11,275 nt of DNA from Cephalothrix spiralis (GCA_032353305.1 JAUCNG010377260.1:1-11275), one strand, 5' to 3'. Counted from the first letter of the stretch, positions 1 to 7,714 are shown. Numbers and translations: made by a program. Notes: generated by a model from the sequence alone, not told the origin.

Positions 1-74
1 CATTATCTGCCTTATCATATTTGTATACATGTATGTAAAATATCAAAAATAAAATTTAATTATAAAAAAAAAAA

Positions 75-206
75 AATGTATTGAATTCGTTCTATATGTA
101 AAAATCTGGTTGTTCCACAATTACCCCAGATGACACATCCATATTCAATAATTGGCCTAATATACACCTTATAGAAAAAAAGTAGACTACAAGAATTTCT
201 ACATCA
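75..206 (-). pseudogene. Degenerate LINE (non-LTR retrotransposon) reverse transcriptase fragment
   Basis: Read on the minus strand, one frame runs open for about 43 codons and contains YKVYIRPIIEYG followed at once by CVIWGNCGTT and then HIERIQ. This is the pattern near the C-terminal end of the reverse transcriptase domain of Jockey/CR1-like LINEs, where a fingerprint like 'YK.yirP.leY...vWg' precedes an 'RI..lQ' helix. The frame meets a TGA just upstream, and downstream it runs into a poly-A/T tract near 66-76 instead of the expected basic 'KRAAR' continuation. No endonuclease domain and no YXDD catalytic box are present, so this is a short dead remnant of a retrotransposon that copied itself by target-primed reverse transcription. 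The family (CR1, Jockey or other) cannot be fixed from so short a piece. The motif match is my recognition, not a search result. Confidence 0.72.
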
Positions 207-403
207 ATTTGCATGCACGAGGCATCAACACTTCCACGCCCACTCAATAGAAAAGTAGGAAATGGTCCAGGACAAAACTACTAATTACACATCCTTATCC
301 CTAATGGATTGTTGTATTTTGATATAATTTCTGCTCAACTTATTCTTCTTGACAGTTACATTTCTTAGTTCGAGTGTAACATACAAAGTAATGTCAGAGT
401 GCA

Positions 404-650
404 TCCTTTGTATAGTGGTGATGATGGCGGGCTTGTAATCAGAAAGTCCCGGGTTCGAGACTCAAGGACTGTCGTGAAGAATCGTATGCAAGTTCCGCAT
501 GTCATATTACTTCCTTGGTGGCTCGGTCATGTTAAAATGATGTTTCTCGGTATGATAAGCTCATCTCTCGTAGTGCTCAGGTATGGTACATAGAAAGTAC
601 GACATTCTGACGGAAGTACTAAAATGGTGATTTCCATACGTGTACAGACC
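404..650 (+). mobile_element. SINE with tRNA-derived head
   Basis: Positions 404-468 resemble a decayed tRNA. A 5' TCCTTTG can pair with TCAAGGA at the far end (one mismatch and one G-T pair). GTATAGTGGTGA matches the D-arm (A box) of Asp/Glu/Gly-type tRNAs, and GGTTCGAGAC fits the B box consensus GWTCRANNC. A-to-B spacing is within a base or so of real tRNA-Asp. The anticodon stem no longer pairs, so this is not a working tRNA gene but the RNA polymerase III promoter head of a SINE. The body continues for about 180 bp through TTCCTTGGTGGCTCGG. I cannot see a clear 3' tail or target duplication, so the right edge is approximate. It lies 200 bp from the LINE fragment but on the opposite strand. 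Confidence 0.55.
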
Positions 651-704
651 TATAGGAATGAAAGCGGAGATGCAGATATCCGCAGACGCTGATTCATTTC
701 TTTC

Positions 705-862
705 GGTGCGTGTATTCATTTCTTTTCAGAGATCTGAATTCAGATACGGCGTGGCTTGAAAACTGAAGGATCTGTGAGATGCTGCGGCGGTGCGTTTATT
801 CATTTCTTTCATTTCTAGAAAAGCGACGAATGTTTCAGATATCTGAATTCAGAGGCAGCGTG
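705..862 (+). repeat. Left outer arm: about two copies of a ~105-bp unit
   Basis: The motif CTGAATTCAGA occurs at 735 and 844, 109 bp apart, each time followed closely by a GGC(GTGG)/GCGTGG stretch and TTGAAAA. The unit also contains GCGGCGGTGCGTTTATTCAT and an imperfect TTCTAGAAAAGCGACGAA stretch. It is richer in GC than the AT-rich satellite beside it. The same unit lies inverted at 2408-2700. Confidence 0.7.
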
Positions 863-1380
863 GTTTGAAAAAATTTTCCAACTGCAAATTTTTCCAACTT
901 CAAATTTTTCTAACATCAAATTTGTCCAACTTCAAAATTTTCCAATGTCAATTTTTTGTTGTCAAATTTTCAAACTTCAAATTTTTCCAACGTCAAATAT
1001 TTTTTTGTCCCAACTTCAAATTTTTCAAACATCAAATTTTTTAAACTTCAAATTTTTCCAACATCAAATTTTAAAAACTTCAAATTAAAAAAAAAAGTTT
1101 TCTGGGCAATTTAGACAAAAAAATTCAACTTCAATTTTTTCCAACGTCATATTTTTCCAACTTAAAATTTTTCCGACATCAAATTTTTCCAACTTCAAAT
1201 TTTTCCAATGTCAATTTTTTGTTGTCAAAATAATTTTCAAACTTCAAATTTTTCCAACGTCAAATTTTTCCAACTTCAAATTTTTCAAACGTCAAATTTT
1301 TCAAACTTCAAATTTTTCCAACATCAAATTTTTAAAACTCCAAATTAAAAAAAAAAGTGTTTCCTGGGCAATTTAGACAA
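863..1380 (+). repeat. 16-bp AT-rich satellite with a higher-order period
   Basis: Units of the type CAACTTCAAATTTTTC alternate with CAACGTCAAATTTTTC and CAACATCAAATTTTTC. The array also has a higher-order period: CCAATGTCAATTTTTTGTTG appears near 942 and 1205, and TGGGCAATTTAGACAAAAAA closes both blocks near 1103 and 1365, so the larger unit is about 263 bp and present about twice. The array has no coding value. The same satellite lies reversed at 2205-2400. Confidence 0.85.
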
Positions 1381-1435
1381 AAAAAGACAATAAAATTGTT
1401 GTCTTTTTAAAATCTTAATCAAGCATTTTTTTAAA

Positions 1436-1827
1436 GATTAAAACAACTCTTCGGTCTAACAAAAAATTCAGACAGAAATAAGACTAAACTCACGATTTTT
1501 TATCCCGAATGAATATTTTAAAGCTGATTAAAAAGAAAGTCTCTTCAGTCAAACAAAAAATTCAGACAGAAATAAGACTAAACCCAAGGTTTTTTTATCA
1601 GAGAAATTTATTAAAGCAGATTAAAAACAAATGTCTTCGGTCAAACAAAAAAGTTCAGACAGAACCTCATATTTTTTTTCTCAGAGATATATTTTAAAGC
1701 AGATAGAAAACTAATCTATTCGGTCAAAACAAAAATTCACAAAGAAATAAGACTAAACCCAAGATTTTTTTCTCAAAGAAATATTTTAAAGCAGATTAAA
1801 AACAAATCTCTTCGGTCTCTCTCAGAG
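1436..1827 (+). repeat. Core direct repeats of about 92 bp
   Basis: The phrase TCGGTC (once TCAGTC) starts at 1451, 1545, 1637, 1720 and 1812, giving spacings of 94, 92, 83 and 92 bp. Each unit runs through CAGACAGAAATAAGACTAAA, a T-rich stretch, CTCAGAGA and TTTTAAAGCAGATT. A further part-unit (TTTTAAAGCAG to TCTTCGGTCAAA) resumes at about 2155-2195 after an insertion. The short open frame at 1509-1697 is a by-product of this array. Confidence 0.8.
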
Positions 1828-2061
1828 ATATGAAGCCTGCAAGAACTTCTGGCGTAAAGTAAAATCAACCTGCAGCCCATATTTCTCGCCGACTGAAACC
1901 CTGCATTCGTTTCTCTTCCTCCGTGGATATAGAGGAGCACATGCAGGGTTGTAATCACCATAATCGGCCAGAAATGTGGGCTGCAGGTGGATAGTTTGGG
2001 TTTATTTTACTGTACGCCAGAAAATTGGACTTATGACATTACTTTCCTACAGGCTTCATAT
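1828..2061. mobile_element. Small palindromic MITE-like element inside the core repeats
   Basis: The ends are ATATGAAGCCTG (1828-1839) and its exact complement CAGGCTTCATAT (2050-2061). Matching arms continue inwards: TCTGGCGTA, CCTGCAGCCCA, TTTCT and CCCTGCAT on the left have counterparts in the same order on the right, with small gaps. The 234-bp piece could therefore fold into one long imperfect hairpin. It interrupts the 92-bp array. No protein is encoded; the minus-strand open frame here is a shadow. It is either an inserted MITE or part of a larger insertion reaching to about 2149 (see the GAGAT finding). Confidence 0.6.
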
Positions 2062-2109
2062 ATTTTATAATAGATTACCTTACTGTTAGTGTTTAATTCT
2101 GTAAAAAGT

Positions 2110-2156
2110 TTCGAGATTTTTCACGAACCCGGAGGGTGAGTGAAAAATCGAGATTT
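2110..2156. repeat. Short hairpin with ATTTTTCAC / GTGAAAAAT stem
   Basis: A 9-bp perfect stem (ATTTTTCAC and GTGAAAAAT) flanks GAACCCGGAGGGTGA, and TCGAGATTTTT also occurs directly on both sides. It sits between the right end of the 234-bp palindrome and the resumed core repeat. The GC-rich loop contrasts with the AT-rich surroundings. No function can be read from it. Confidence 0.5.
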
Positions 2157-2204
2157 TTAAAGCAGATTTAAAACAAATCTCTTCGGTCAAAACAAAAAAT
2201 TGAC

Positions 2205-2400
2205 TTTGGAACAATTTGATGTTGGAAAATTTTGACGTTGGGCAAATTTGACATTGGACAAATTTGACGTTGGAAAATATTTGACGTTGGAAAAATTTGA
2301 AGTTGGACAAATTTGACGTTGGACAAATTTGACGTTGGAATAATTTGACGTTGGAAAAATTTGAAGTTGGAAAAATTTGACCTTCAAAAATTTGAAGCTG
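2205..2400 (-). repeat. 16-bp satellite, inverted relative to the left array
   Basis: Units such as TTTGACGTTGGAAAAA and TTTGAAGTTGGAAAAA are the reverse complements of the left-side satellite. The array is about 200 bp, less than half the left one, so the two sides have expanded or contracted independently. Because 16 is not a multiple of three, all minus-strand frames read as repeat peptides of the FSNVKFFQRQ type; these are artefacts of the satellite. Confidence 0.85.
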
Positions 2401-2407
2401 GAAATTT

Positions 2408-2700
2408 TTTTCAAACCACGCCGTCTCTGAATTCAGATATCTGAAACATTCGCCGCTTTTCCAGAAATGAATAAACGCACCGCCGCAGTAGCTCACAGAT
2501 CCTTCAGTTTTCAAGCCACGCCGTATCTGAATTCAGATCTCTGAAAAAGCGTCGCTTCTCCAGAAGCGAAAGAAATGAAGAAACGCACCGCCGTAGTAGC
2601 TCACAGACCCTTCATTTTTCAAGCCACGCCGTATCTGAACTCAGATCTCTGAAAAAGCGTCGCTTCTTCAGAAGCGAAATAAATGAATTCAGATCTCTGA
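2408..2700 (-). repeat. Right outer arm: about three copies of the ~105-bp unit
   Basis: GAA(T/C)TCAGAT recurs at 2429, 2529, 2637 and, in a truncated last copy, 2685. Between them lie CGCACCGCCG, TCACAGA and CAAGCCACGCCGT, the reverse complements of the left arm. The first copy (2408-2510) is closest to left-arm positions 770-870. The others carry GAAAAAGCGTCGCTTCT and CAGAAGCGAAA, a small hairpin inside the unit. Confidence 0.75.
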
Positions 2701-2712
2701 AAGTTAATGAGA

Positions 2713-3091
2713 ACATCCGAGACTCGATATCTGTTATCTATAAAGTCTGTGACAGATGAAGGCTTTCGTACGTATGTGTGTGTACAAAGTAGAAAACTGT
2801 CACTTGAAAACAAGGAGCCGGAATAACTTTGGGAATCGTTTAGAAAATGACATTAAGTGATCTTTCCAGGAAAGTACAGATTGATTATCCATCATTGAGA
2901 TTGTACCCAGCCTTTTAGAGAGAATTGAAAGGACGGTCATCAAAAAATGAATGATGTAATCCCGGCAATTATCATTTATTAGAGACAAACACGATTTATC
3001 CTTATTTACCACACATCGATTAATCCAATATGAGCTTTTTATCTATTTTACCAAAATGTCGCAGATTCATTACACGTACGTTTTTACCACT
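2713..3091. other. Stretch with no supported gene
   Basis: A 70-codon open frame exists on the minus strand (2800-3012), but it has no recognisable domain, splice context or repeat relationship. The region otherwise holds no clear repeat. It separates the foldback element from the inverted block that begins at 3092. Confidence 0.5.
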
Positions 3092-3420
3092 GGAAAACTG
3101 TACAAGTACGTTTCTCGTCCATATTAATTGATCTTAATTAGCGCGGATGAATTTCCTTGATCTTTCACTCGAGTCGGGTCAACGCGTAAATCACAAATCG
3201 ACCTTGAACTTGCCAAATACTATTTGCGCATAATGTAATATATTAAATGACTTAAAATACATTATTAAATGAGCTTTAAAAGAAGAGTTTTATCACTGGA
3301 TAGGAGTTTTTTAAAGGTTTAAAAGTTAATGTGTGGTAAATATATAAATGAACACGTTGGAAGTTTATTTCCGGTAATTCTTTTGGACCCGTTCTGGTAA
3401 CAAACGTCTATAGCATGGGT
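3092..3420 (+). repeat. Inverted-duplicate block, left copy
   Basis: This block is the reverse complement of the right edge of the window, diverged and with indels. In 3092-3154 versus 11213-11275 I count 59 of 63 matching positions, and in 3176-3221 versus 11063-11108, 42 of 46. Weaker similarity continues through AATGAGCTTTA, TTAATGTGTGGT, TAAATG-ACA-TTGGAA and GTTCTGGTA up to about 3410. A third short copy of the last part lies at 10648-10735. The other copy reaches the window edge, so its true outer limit is unseen. It may be an old transposon fragment or a segmental inverted duplication. Confidence 0.75.
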
Positions 3421-3721
3421 GAAATCATGAATAGTCTTAGTCTTATAAAAAAGACTCTCAAATCAATTGTTATGAAATAAAACGATCCCGATGAATGAAT
3501 TTTCGCCGAATTATATTCATTCAGTGGGAAGAAGAGCTATACTCTGAAAATTAAGTTCTAGCGGCGCGCCCCGCGATCCTCGTTCCTAATGAACTTATGA
3601 TCACTTATCGCGTGGCCTTAAAATTTGTTTTGATATAAACTCTAGGTCCGCAGAGTAGAAGAGCTATAGACCATGTTCTTCTTTCCAGTCATAAAAAAGA
3701 TCATAAAAAAATATTGGTCTT

Positions 3722-3868
3722 ATGACGTTTATCTTGCTCATTCTCTTTTTATTGTACAATGTTCATCACGAAATATTGATTAATGAAAACAGTCCGGAAC
3801 AAATATTTGATATCGGGAAAGAAATATTTACAAGTTACAATGTTGGCGAAGTTATAAGTTACGATTGA
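3722..3868 (+). CDS. Possible 48-residue small ORF with hydrophobic N-terminus
   Basis: An ATG at 3722 opens 48 codons to a TGA at 3866. The product starts MTFILLILFLLYNV, a compact hydrophobic run like a short signal anchor, followed by a polar tail containing SPEQIFDIGKEIF and ending VISYD. An in-frame TAA lies shortly upstream, so the frame cannot extend leftwards. An acceptor-like TTCTTCTTTCCAG at 3676-3688 is in front of it. I recognise no family. In DNA this rich in A and T, an open frame of this length can arise by chance, and no promoter or polyadenylation signal clearly belongs to it. It could also be part of a lost exon. Confidence 0.15.
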   Translation: MTFILLILFLLYNVHHEILINENSPEQIFDIGKEIFTSYNVGEVISYD

Positions 3869-4080
3869 AAACTCTAGTTCAGGATTGTGCCACACGTAGA
3901 AAGCCCATCAGTTCGATTCTCTCAACGGCACCGGGAGTAATCAGGATTGCGTCAAAATACTCTCTAGTGATAAACTGAAAAGTACAGACGGTTGGTCAGC
4001 AATTCAGCATGCACTAGCTGCACCCCGGAAATCAAAAATACTTCGTAATCACATAAAAAACACTTAATTGGATAGCAAAA

Positions 4081-4181
4081 ATGGCTGTAAAAACGGCATT
4101 GGAAAATGCATTCATATTCTTTGTAGCCATGTCGAGTGTGAATGGATTAACGCAAAACACAGAAACAAAAATAAAAGACCG
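4081..4181 (+). CDS. Possible first coding exon with a signal peptide
   Basis: The ATG at 4081 sits in AAAAATGG, a good animal start context with A at -3 and G at +4. It reads MAVKTALENAF then IFFVAMSSVNG, which looks like a signal peptide with a lysine near the start, a hydrophobic core and small residues near a possible cleavage point. LTQNTETKIKD follows. The frame stops at TAG 4183-4185, but GT at 4182 in ACCG|GTAGGA is a reasonable splice donor, leaving 101 nt with two bases of a split codon. The exon would encode a secreted or membrane protein. The acceptor at 6719 could join it in phase (CG+A). No homologue is recognised. A longer frame over the same bases (4068-4313) looks less protein-like. 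Confidence 0.3.
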
Positions 4182-4411
4182 GTAGGAATTATTTTATATT
4201 TAATTGCCTATATTGATTTTGTTATAAAAAATGTTTTAAAATATTTCTTCATAAAAGTATTCAAAACATTATTTTATTTCCCTATTTTTTATAAATTGTA
4301 TCGCCTAAAATAAAAGGCCTCAACAATGTGTAATCCCAATCGAACGGTTTGCCGTGCAAAAATACCCGTATTATATGGTTCTTGCACGAGTTTCAAGTGG
4401 GATAAAAATGA

Positions 4412-4571
4412 GTTATTCCACGAGGGGTGTGAAACACGGAAACAAGTGTAATAACCTTTTTATACCACGGTTCAATCCCATTTTCAAGCGATTTAAAAAC
4501 CCCAAAATAGCTAACCTTGGTATAAAGTTAGTTATTGCATATATGCATAGGCCTATATAGCTATAGGCCTA
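4412..4571. repeat. Cluster of short palindromes
   Basis: GTTATTCCAC (4412-4421) pairs with GTGTAATAAC (4446-4455) with one mismatch, around a GC-richer centre. A perfect 12-bp palindrome TGCATATATGCA lies at 4536-4547. Two copies of TAGGCCTA at 4548-4555 and 4564-4571 flank TATAGCTA. They may be remnants of inverted-repeat elements; none shows a coding frame. Confidence 0.45.
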
Positions 4572-5327
4572 GACCTGAAACGGAGGTCGGTGAGTAGTTG
4601 TTTAATGCCACTGAGTCAACCTTAATTAAGGAAACCTATCGTTGCACGACCCGGTATCTACGGCCGCTTGGTGTAGCCAAAAAGTTCGAAACATTTGAGA
4701 AAAGTGAGTAAATTTGCAGCAATTTTTTAATGCAACAATTATCCACAAATCCCAACAGATAACTAATGCATCTCTATTTATGAACCTATTCATTTTTATA
4801 TGATACACGCCCATAGCTAGCTTTTTTCTTCTTCTAAGTCATATATGACACATAGATTAGTGATTATTATGTGACAGCACGTTCGTTTGGCCTCTGAATG
4901 ACAACACACAACACACCAAAAACATACCATACCTATAGATCAGGCCCACCCCCGGTAAGGAGAGGTCGAAGTTAATAGGAACATAAACATACAAAGTTCA
5001 TTCCATCCCTTTTTCTGCACTTCTTACTTGTTAACTAAAAGCAGGGTGGGGGTAATTATTTCCTTGCCTAAACGGAGACATTCGTATTATTGGGAAGTTC
5101 TCAAATTCTCTTATTTTCTGTTTAAAATTCTTTGGTTTTTCGAACCAGCCCACCCTTACTCAAGCAGCTGCTTTCTCTTCCTTGAAATTTCTGGCTTTTG
5201 CATTTAAAAATCTCTGATTTCTTAAAGTGCTAAAAGAACAGGATTTGCTCTTCTTCATGTTTGTATCACCTCTACGGTACAGATACATGTATCAACCTCT
5301 GGTTTACTACAGCTTCACTTTATGTAA
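4572..5327. other. Stretch with no supported gene
   Basis: I see only low-complexity AT-rich sequence, a pyrimidine-rich zone around 5140-5240 and no convincing frame. The minus-strand open frame at 4626-4814 has no recognisable features. An ATACATGTAT motif occurs at 5283-5292. Confidence 0.5.
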
Positions 5328-5330
5328 AAT

Positions 5331-5570
5331 CAGATAACGTCAAACGTACGCCGCTGTTACGAAAACATGATGGAGTACGCGCCTTTTTCCGAAATTAATC
5401 TTCCGTCACGGACTGCCACTTTGAAGATGGAATCATATGCTGATTTTCGATACGTACGCTGTCTAAGACCTTTAACGGTCGCTACGTACGGGCATTTTGC
5501 ACATGCATCATATTATACAAATTGTGCACAATATCTGTTTTATCGACACAATATCAAATCTTTTATATGA
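5331..5570 (+). other. Open frame of unknown status
   Basis: The frame is open from just after a TAA at 5325 to a TGA at 5571, with an inner ATG pair at 5367. It would encode SEINLPSRTATLKMESYADF followed by cysteine- and tyrosine-rich sequence. Composition is a little richer in GC than its neighbours and it holds several CGTACG/TACGTAC sites, which may mean it is repeat-derived instead of coding. The acceptor-like AAAATCAG at its left has only a weak pyrimidine tract. No family is recognised. Confidence 0.15.
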
Positions 5571-5728
5571 CTTGTAACCGTAGCAGCAAATAAATCTACC
5601 AAAACTAGCTTCCACTTTTGCCAAACTTACAATACAAGCTGATCTAAGATCCTCTTACATGTCTGAAACGGCTGTAATGCGCGATATATTACACACTGGC
5701 GACATAAGTGATATCAAAGGCGTCTCTA

Positions 5729-5743
5729 GCGGCAAAATGCCGC
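5729..5743. repeat. GC-rich hairpin
   Basis: GCGGCA and TGCCGC form a perfect 6-bp stem around AAA. It lies in a CpG-richer patch (about 5670-5750) unlike the flanks, possibly part of an undefined repeat. Nothing else is supported between 5571 and 5916. Confidence 0.4.
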
Positions 5744-5916
5744 CGCAAAATGCTTCCTTGTAAAAAAACCTCAAGTGTCTACTGTCAAACTGTGACTAAT
5801 TCGTGCGTCGTGCTTTAAAACGCACAAGCACATCCATCAGAGCCTAGCTGTCCAATAATTGTCCACATCAGAACTACATATTAGCTAAATAATCAAAATG
5901 TTGACCTTAATATTTG

Positions 5917-6032
5917 GTTAAACATGTAATTGGGCTGTCTATTTCGTGGGAGAAGGCCGAGGGAGATGGTTATAACCACTCCCCCCCCGAGGCCTTCTCC
6001 CACGAAATAGACAGCCCAATTACAGGTTTAAC
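5917..6032. mobile_element. Nearly perfect 116-bp palindrome (MITE-like hairpin)
   Basis: The 33-bp arms 5926-5958 and 5991-6023 are exact reverse complements, running from GTAATTGGGCTGTC to GGAGAAGGCC. Outside them GTTAAAC(A/C)TGTAAT continues the match with one mismatch. The centre is itself palindromic: GGGAG and CTCCC enclose TGGTTATAACCA, with one bulged A. The only unpaired bases are a few C and GA residues. Both strands therefore encode the same spurious peptide containing VIGLSISWEKA, and the two overlapping open frames here are artefacts. The form fits a short non-autonomous DNA element or a recently made hairpin. No target site duplication is clear. Confidence 0.85.
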
Positions 6033-6360
6033 ATATTTAGACCCGATGTTCAGTACAAAAATGTTGTCATTATTATTTAATTTGATGATTTTAATTAAGT
6101 TTCGGAAAGTTTTCATAATACATGTAGAAACTAACATCGGTCTAATAATTATTAGACTCATATCATCTGTTGATTCTGTTCCGCAGAAAGCACTGCGATA
6201 AGCAAATCCTTTCGGACGGTTAGCATAGAATTACCAGATAAATCATACGGAAAGCATTCAATACGTTTGGTATTATTAATAATCCTTTTCATAAAAATGA
6301 GGATGGTAGAAATGCCAATTTATTAAGATCAAAAATACCATGCAGATTCTGAGTTTACAC

Positions 6361-6372
6361 GATCACGTGATC
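6361..6372. other. 12-bp palindrome containing a CACGTG E-box
   Basis: GATCACGTGATC is a perfect palindrome centred on CACGTG, the core bound by bHLH and bHLH-ZIP factors such as Myc/Max or USF. It is about 360 bp upstream of the candidate exon at 6719. Binding is not shown by sequence alone. Confidence 0.3.
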
Positions 6373-6718
6373 ACATATTTATGCCTCCAACTTCACATTG
6401 ATCATGTTTCATATAAATTCTGAAGAGCCTCTTAATCTTCTACTCTAGCAAACAATTCTATGGCGACATTAAAAAAAGTCGTAAAGAAGAAATAATTCTT
6501 TATGTATGTCGAAAGCCATCCTCATGGGAATGTTGCAACTGGTTCTTTATGTCTTCATATATAAAGGTCTGTCGGCTCTGTATATATTTCATTTATAGCA
6601 TGCGATATTCGGAGTGCCAATTTGCATCATGTGATATGCCCTATAGATATAAGAGAGCAGTATTTGACACTTTATTATTCCAGGAACATAATCACATCTC
6701 TGTCATCTTTATCCTCAG

Positions 6719-6882
6719 AGACTACGTTGTGGACAATATTAACGTCCCCAAGTATCAGAAAAGATTACAGCAAGCTGTTGGTTAATTGGAAGCTTATGTC
6801 GCATCCAAAAAACTATGAAATGGAGGATGATTCCGGTCAATGGTTGGTCAGGAGTTCCCCAAGCGCTCTAGATAAGTTTTAA
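6719..6882 (+). CDS. Possible terminal exon with strong splice acceptor
   Basis: TCTCTGTCATCTTTATCCTCAG ends at 6718 in two parts, a pyrimidine-rich run and CAG, a good acceptor. Two frames are open after it. One enters after two bases, reads TTLWTILTSPSIRKDYSKLL, then VNWKLMSHPKNYEMEDD, and stops with TAA at 6880-6882. The other enters after one base, reads DYVVDNINVPKYQKRLQQAV plus G, and stops at 6783-6785. The second would be in phase with a donor at 4181. No domain is recognised in either. An AATAAA at 7211-7216 could serve as a polyadenylation signal. It may equally be a chance match in AT-rich intergenic DNA. Confidence 0.22.
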
Positions 6883-6942
6883 TTATTCTAGTGCTTGCGC
6901 CGAGTAAAAACAGCCCCTAGATTCAACAATAATTATCTTATC

Positions 6943-6976
6943 GACGGGCTTATCGACGGAATATCACAGGCCCGTC
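6943..6976. repeat. Short inverted repeat with adjacent direct repeat
   Basis: GACGGGC (6943-6949) pairs with GCCCGTC (6970-6976), and CTTATCGACGG occurs twice, directly, just around the left arm. It is minor, without visible function. From here to 7410 I see no supported gene. Confidence 0.35.
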
Positions 6977-7410
6977 AGCCCTTCCTACATTGCCATGACG
7001 CTTTATATATATTGCTTATACCATTTTTTTATGTCAGTATATTATAGTTTATTTATATCACTGAAGAAGTTTAAAATAGGACGAAATTTTTGATATCTAT
7101 AAAATACAGTTCTGTGTCCGTGGATTTTTGTAGTTTGTTGTCTTTCTTCACATTTCGTCGACAATATTTTTACTTCAGAAATTGGCATTATCATATCATT
7201 TTTAATGCATAATAAAAATTAAGTGTAGACATAAACATTGTTTTAACCGATTTATATGAAGGAAACAAAGTTATAAATCACCTCTGACCTAGTATTTAAT
7301 GGTAGTATTTGATATCGTCTAGAAAGGTTAATGGATGAGAAAGTTCTGCATGGAAGGCGTTTCTGGCGGCACTTCTTCCCATTTATTATTCAAACTTAGT
7401 TTATACCTCC

Positions 7411-7448
7411 AAGAGTCGACCAGTTCAACAAGAGTCGACCAGTTCAAG
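7411..7448 (+). repeat. 19-bp tandem duplication
   Basis: AAGAGTCGACCAGTTCAAC is followed immediately by AAGAGTCGACCAGTTCAAG, differing only in the last base. It lies within overlapping open frames on both strands (7328-7525), neither of which I can support as a gene. Confidence 0.8.
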
Positions 7449-7714
7449 GTTTTGAGCTGTACCAAGTTTATCTTCAGGGTGATCTTCATGGTGCTAGTAT
7501 GTAACTGGGTAAGATAATTAGACAAGTAAAACTAGTAACTTAAGGGAATACATATTATCTCTCTAATATCAACAAAAAAAGTACCTAAATCTTCGGATGG
7601 TTATCGATAGACAAGCAAAAGAAAAGATAATCCCTCGATAGTAACATACCTTCAAAGAGGTTAGATATCAAGATAGTGCTAGAATGAAAAATAAATAAAG
7701 GAAATGATCATTTT

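Larger units (their letters stand above)
660..2710. mobile_element. Composite foldback-like element with satellite arms
   Basis: The block 715-880 returns as its reverse complement at 2400-2560, and the satellite that follows each arm is also inverted between the two sides. From outside inwards the order is: 100-109-bp units, then a 16-bp satellite, then the core of about 92-bp direct repeats. The arms differ in length: the left has about two outer units and 490 bp of satellite, the right about three outer units and 200 bp of satellite. Foldback (FB/Galileo-type) transposons have long terminal inverted repeats built of tandem repeats, which fits, but no transposase is visible and no target site duplication could be identified at the edges. 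An inverted satellite duplication without transposition is the main alternative. The edges are uncertain by some tens of bases. Confidence 0.6.

Noticed and set aside
399-593. 64-codon plus-strand frame
   Set aside because: It overlaps the tRNA-derived SINE head and body and has no protein features of its own.
863-1827. Tandem arrays as a CRISPR
   Set aside because: Units are contiguous or near-contiguous AT-rich satellites without unique spacers, and the sequence is eukaryotic in character.
2086-2514. 142-codon minus-strand frame with FSNVK/FQRQ-type peptide repeats
   Set aside because: It is the 16-bp satellite plus the outer arm read as protein; the same peptides appear in another frame because 16 is not a multiple of three.
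2800-3012. 70-codon minus-strand frame
   Set aside because: It reads like a plausible peptide, but there is no domain, no clear acceptor or donor and no conservation evidence available.
3885-3940. Possible tRNA or B box (AGTTCGATTC)
   Set aside because: The flanking bases do not form a T-arm stem and no A box lies at the right distance.
5914-6201. Overlapping open frames on both strands
   Set aside because: They are created by the palindrome, which makes both strands spell the same peptide.
7328-7525. Overlapping frames on both strands around the 19-bp duplication
   Set aside because: Neither frame has recognisable motifs or splice support and they contradict each other.
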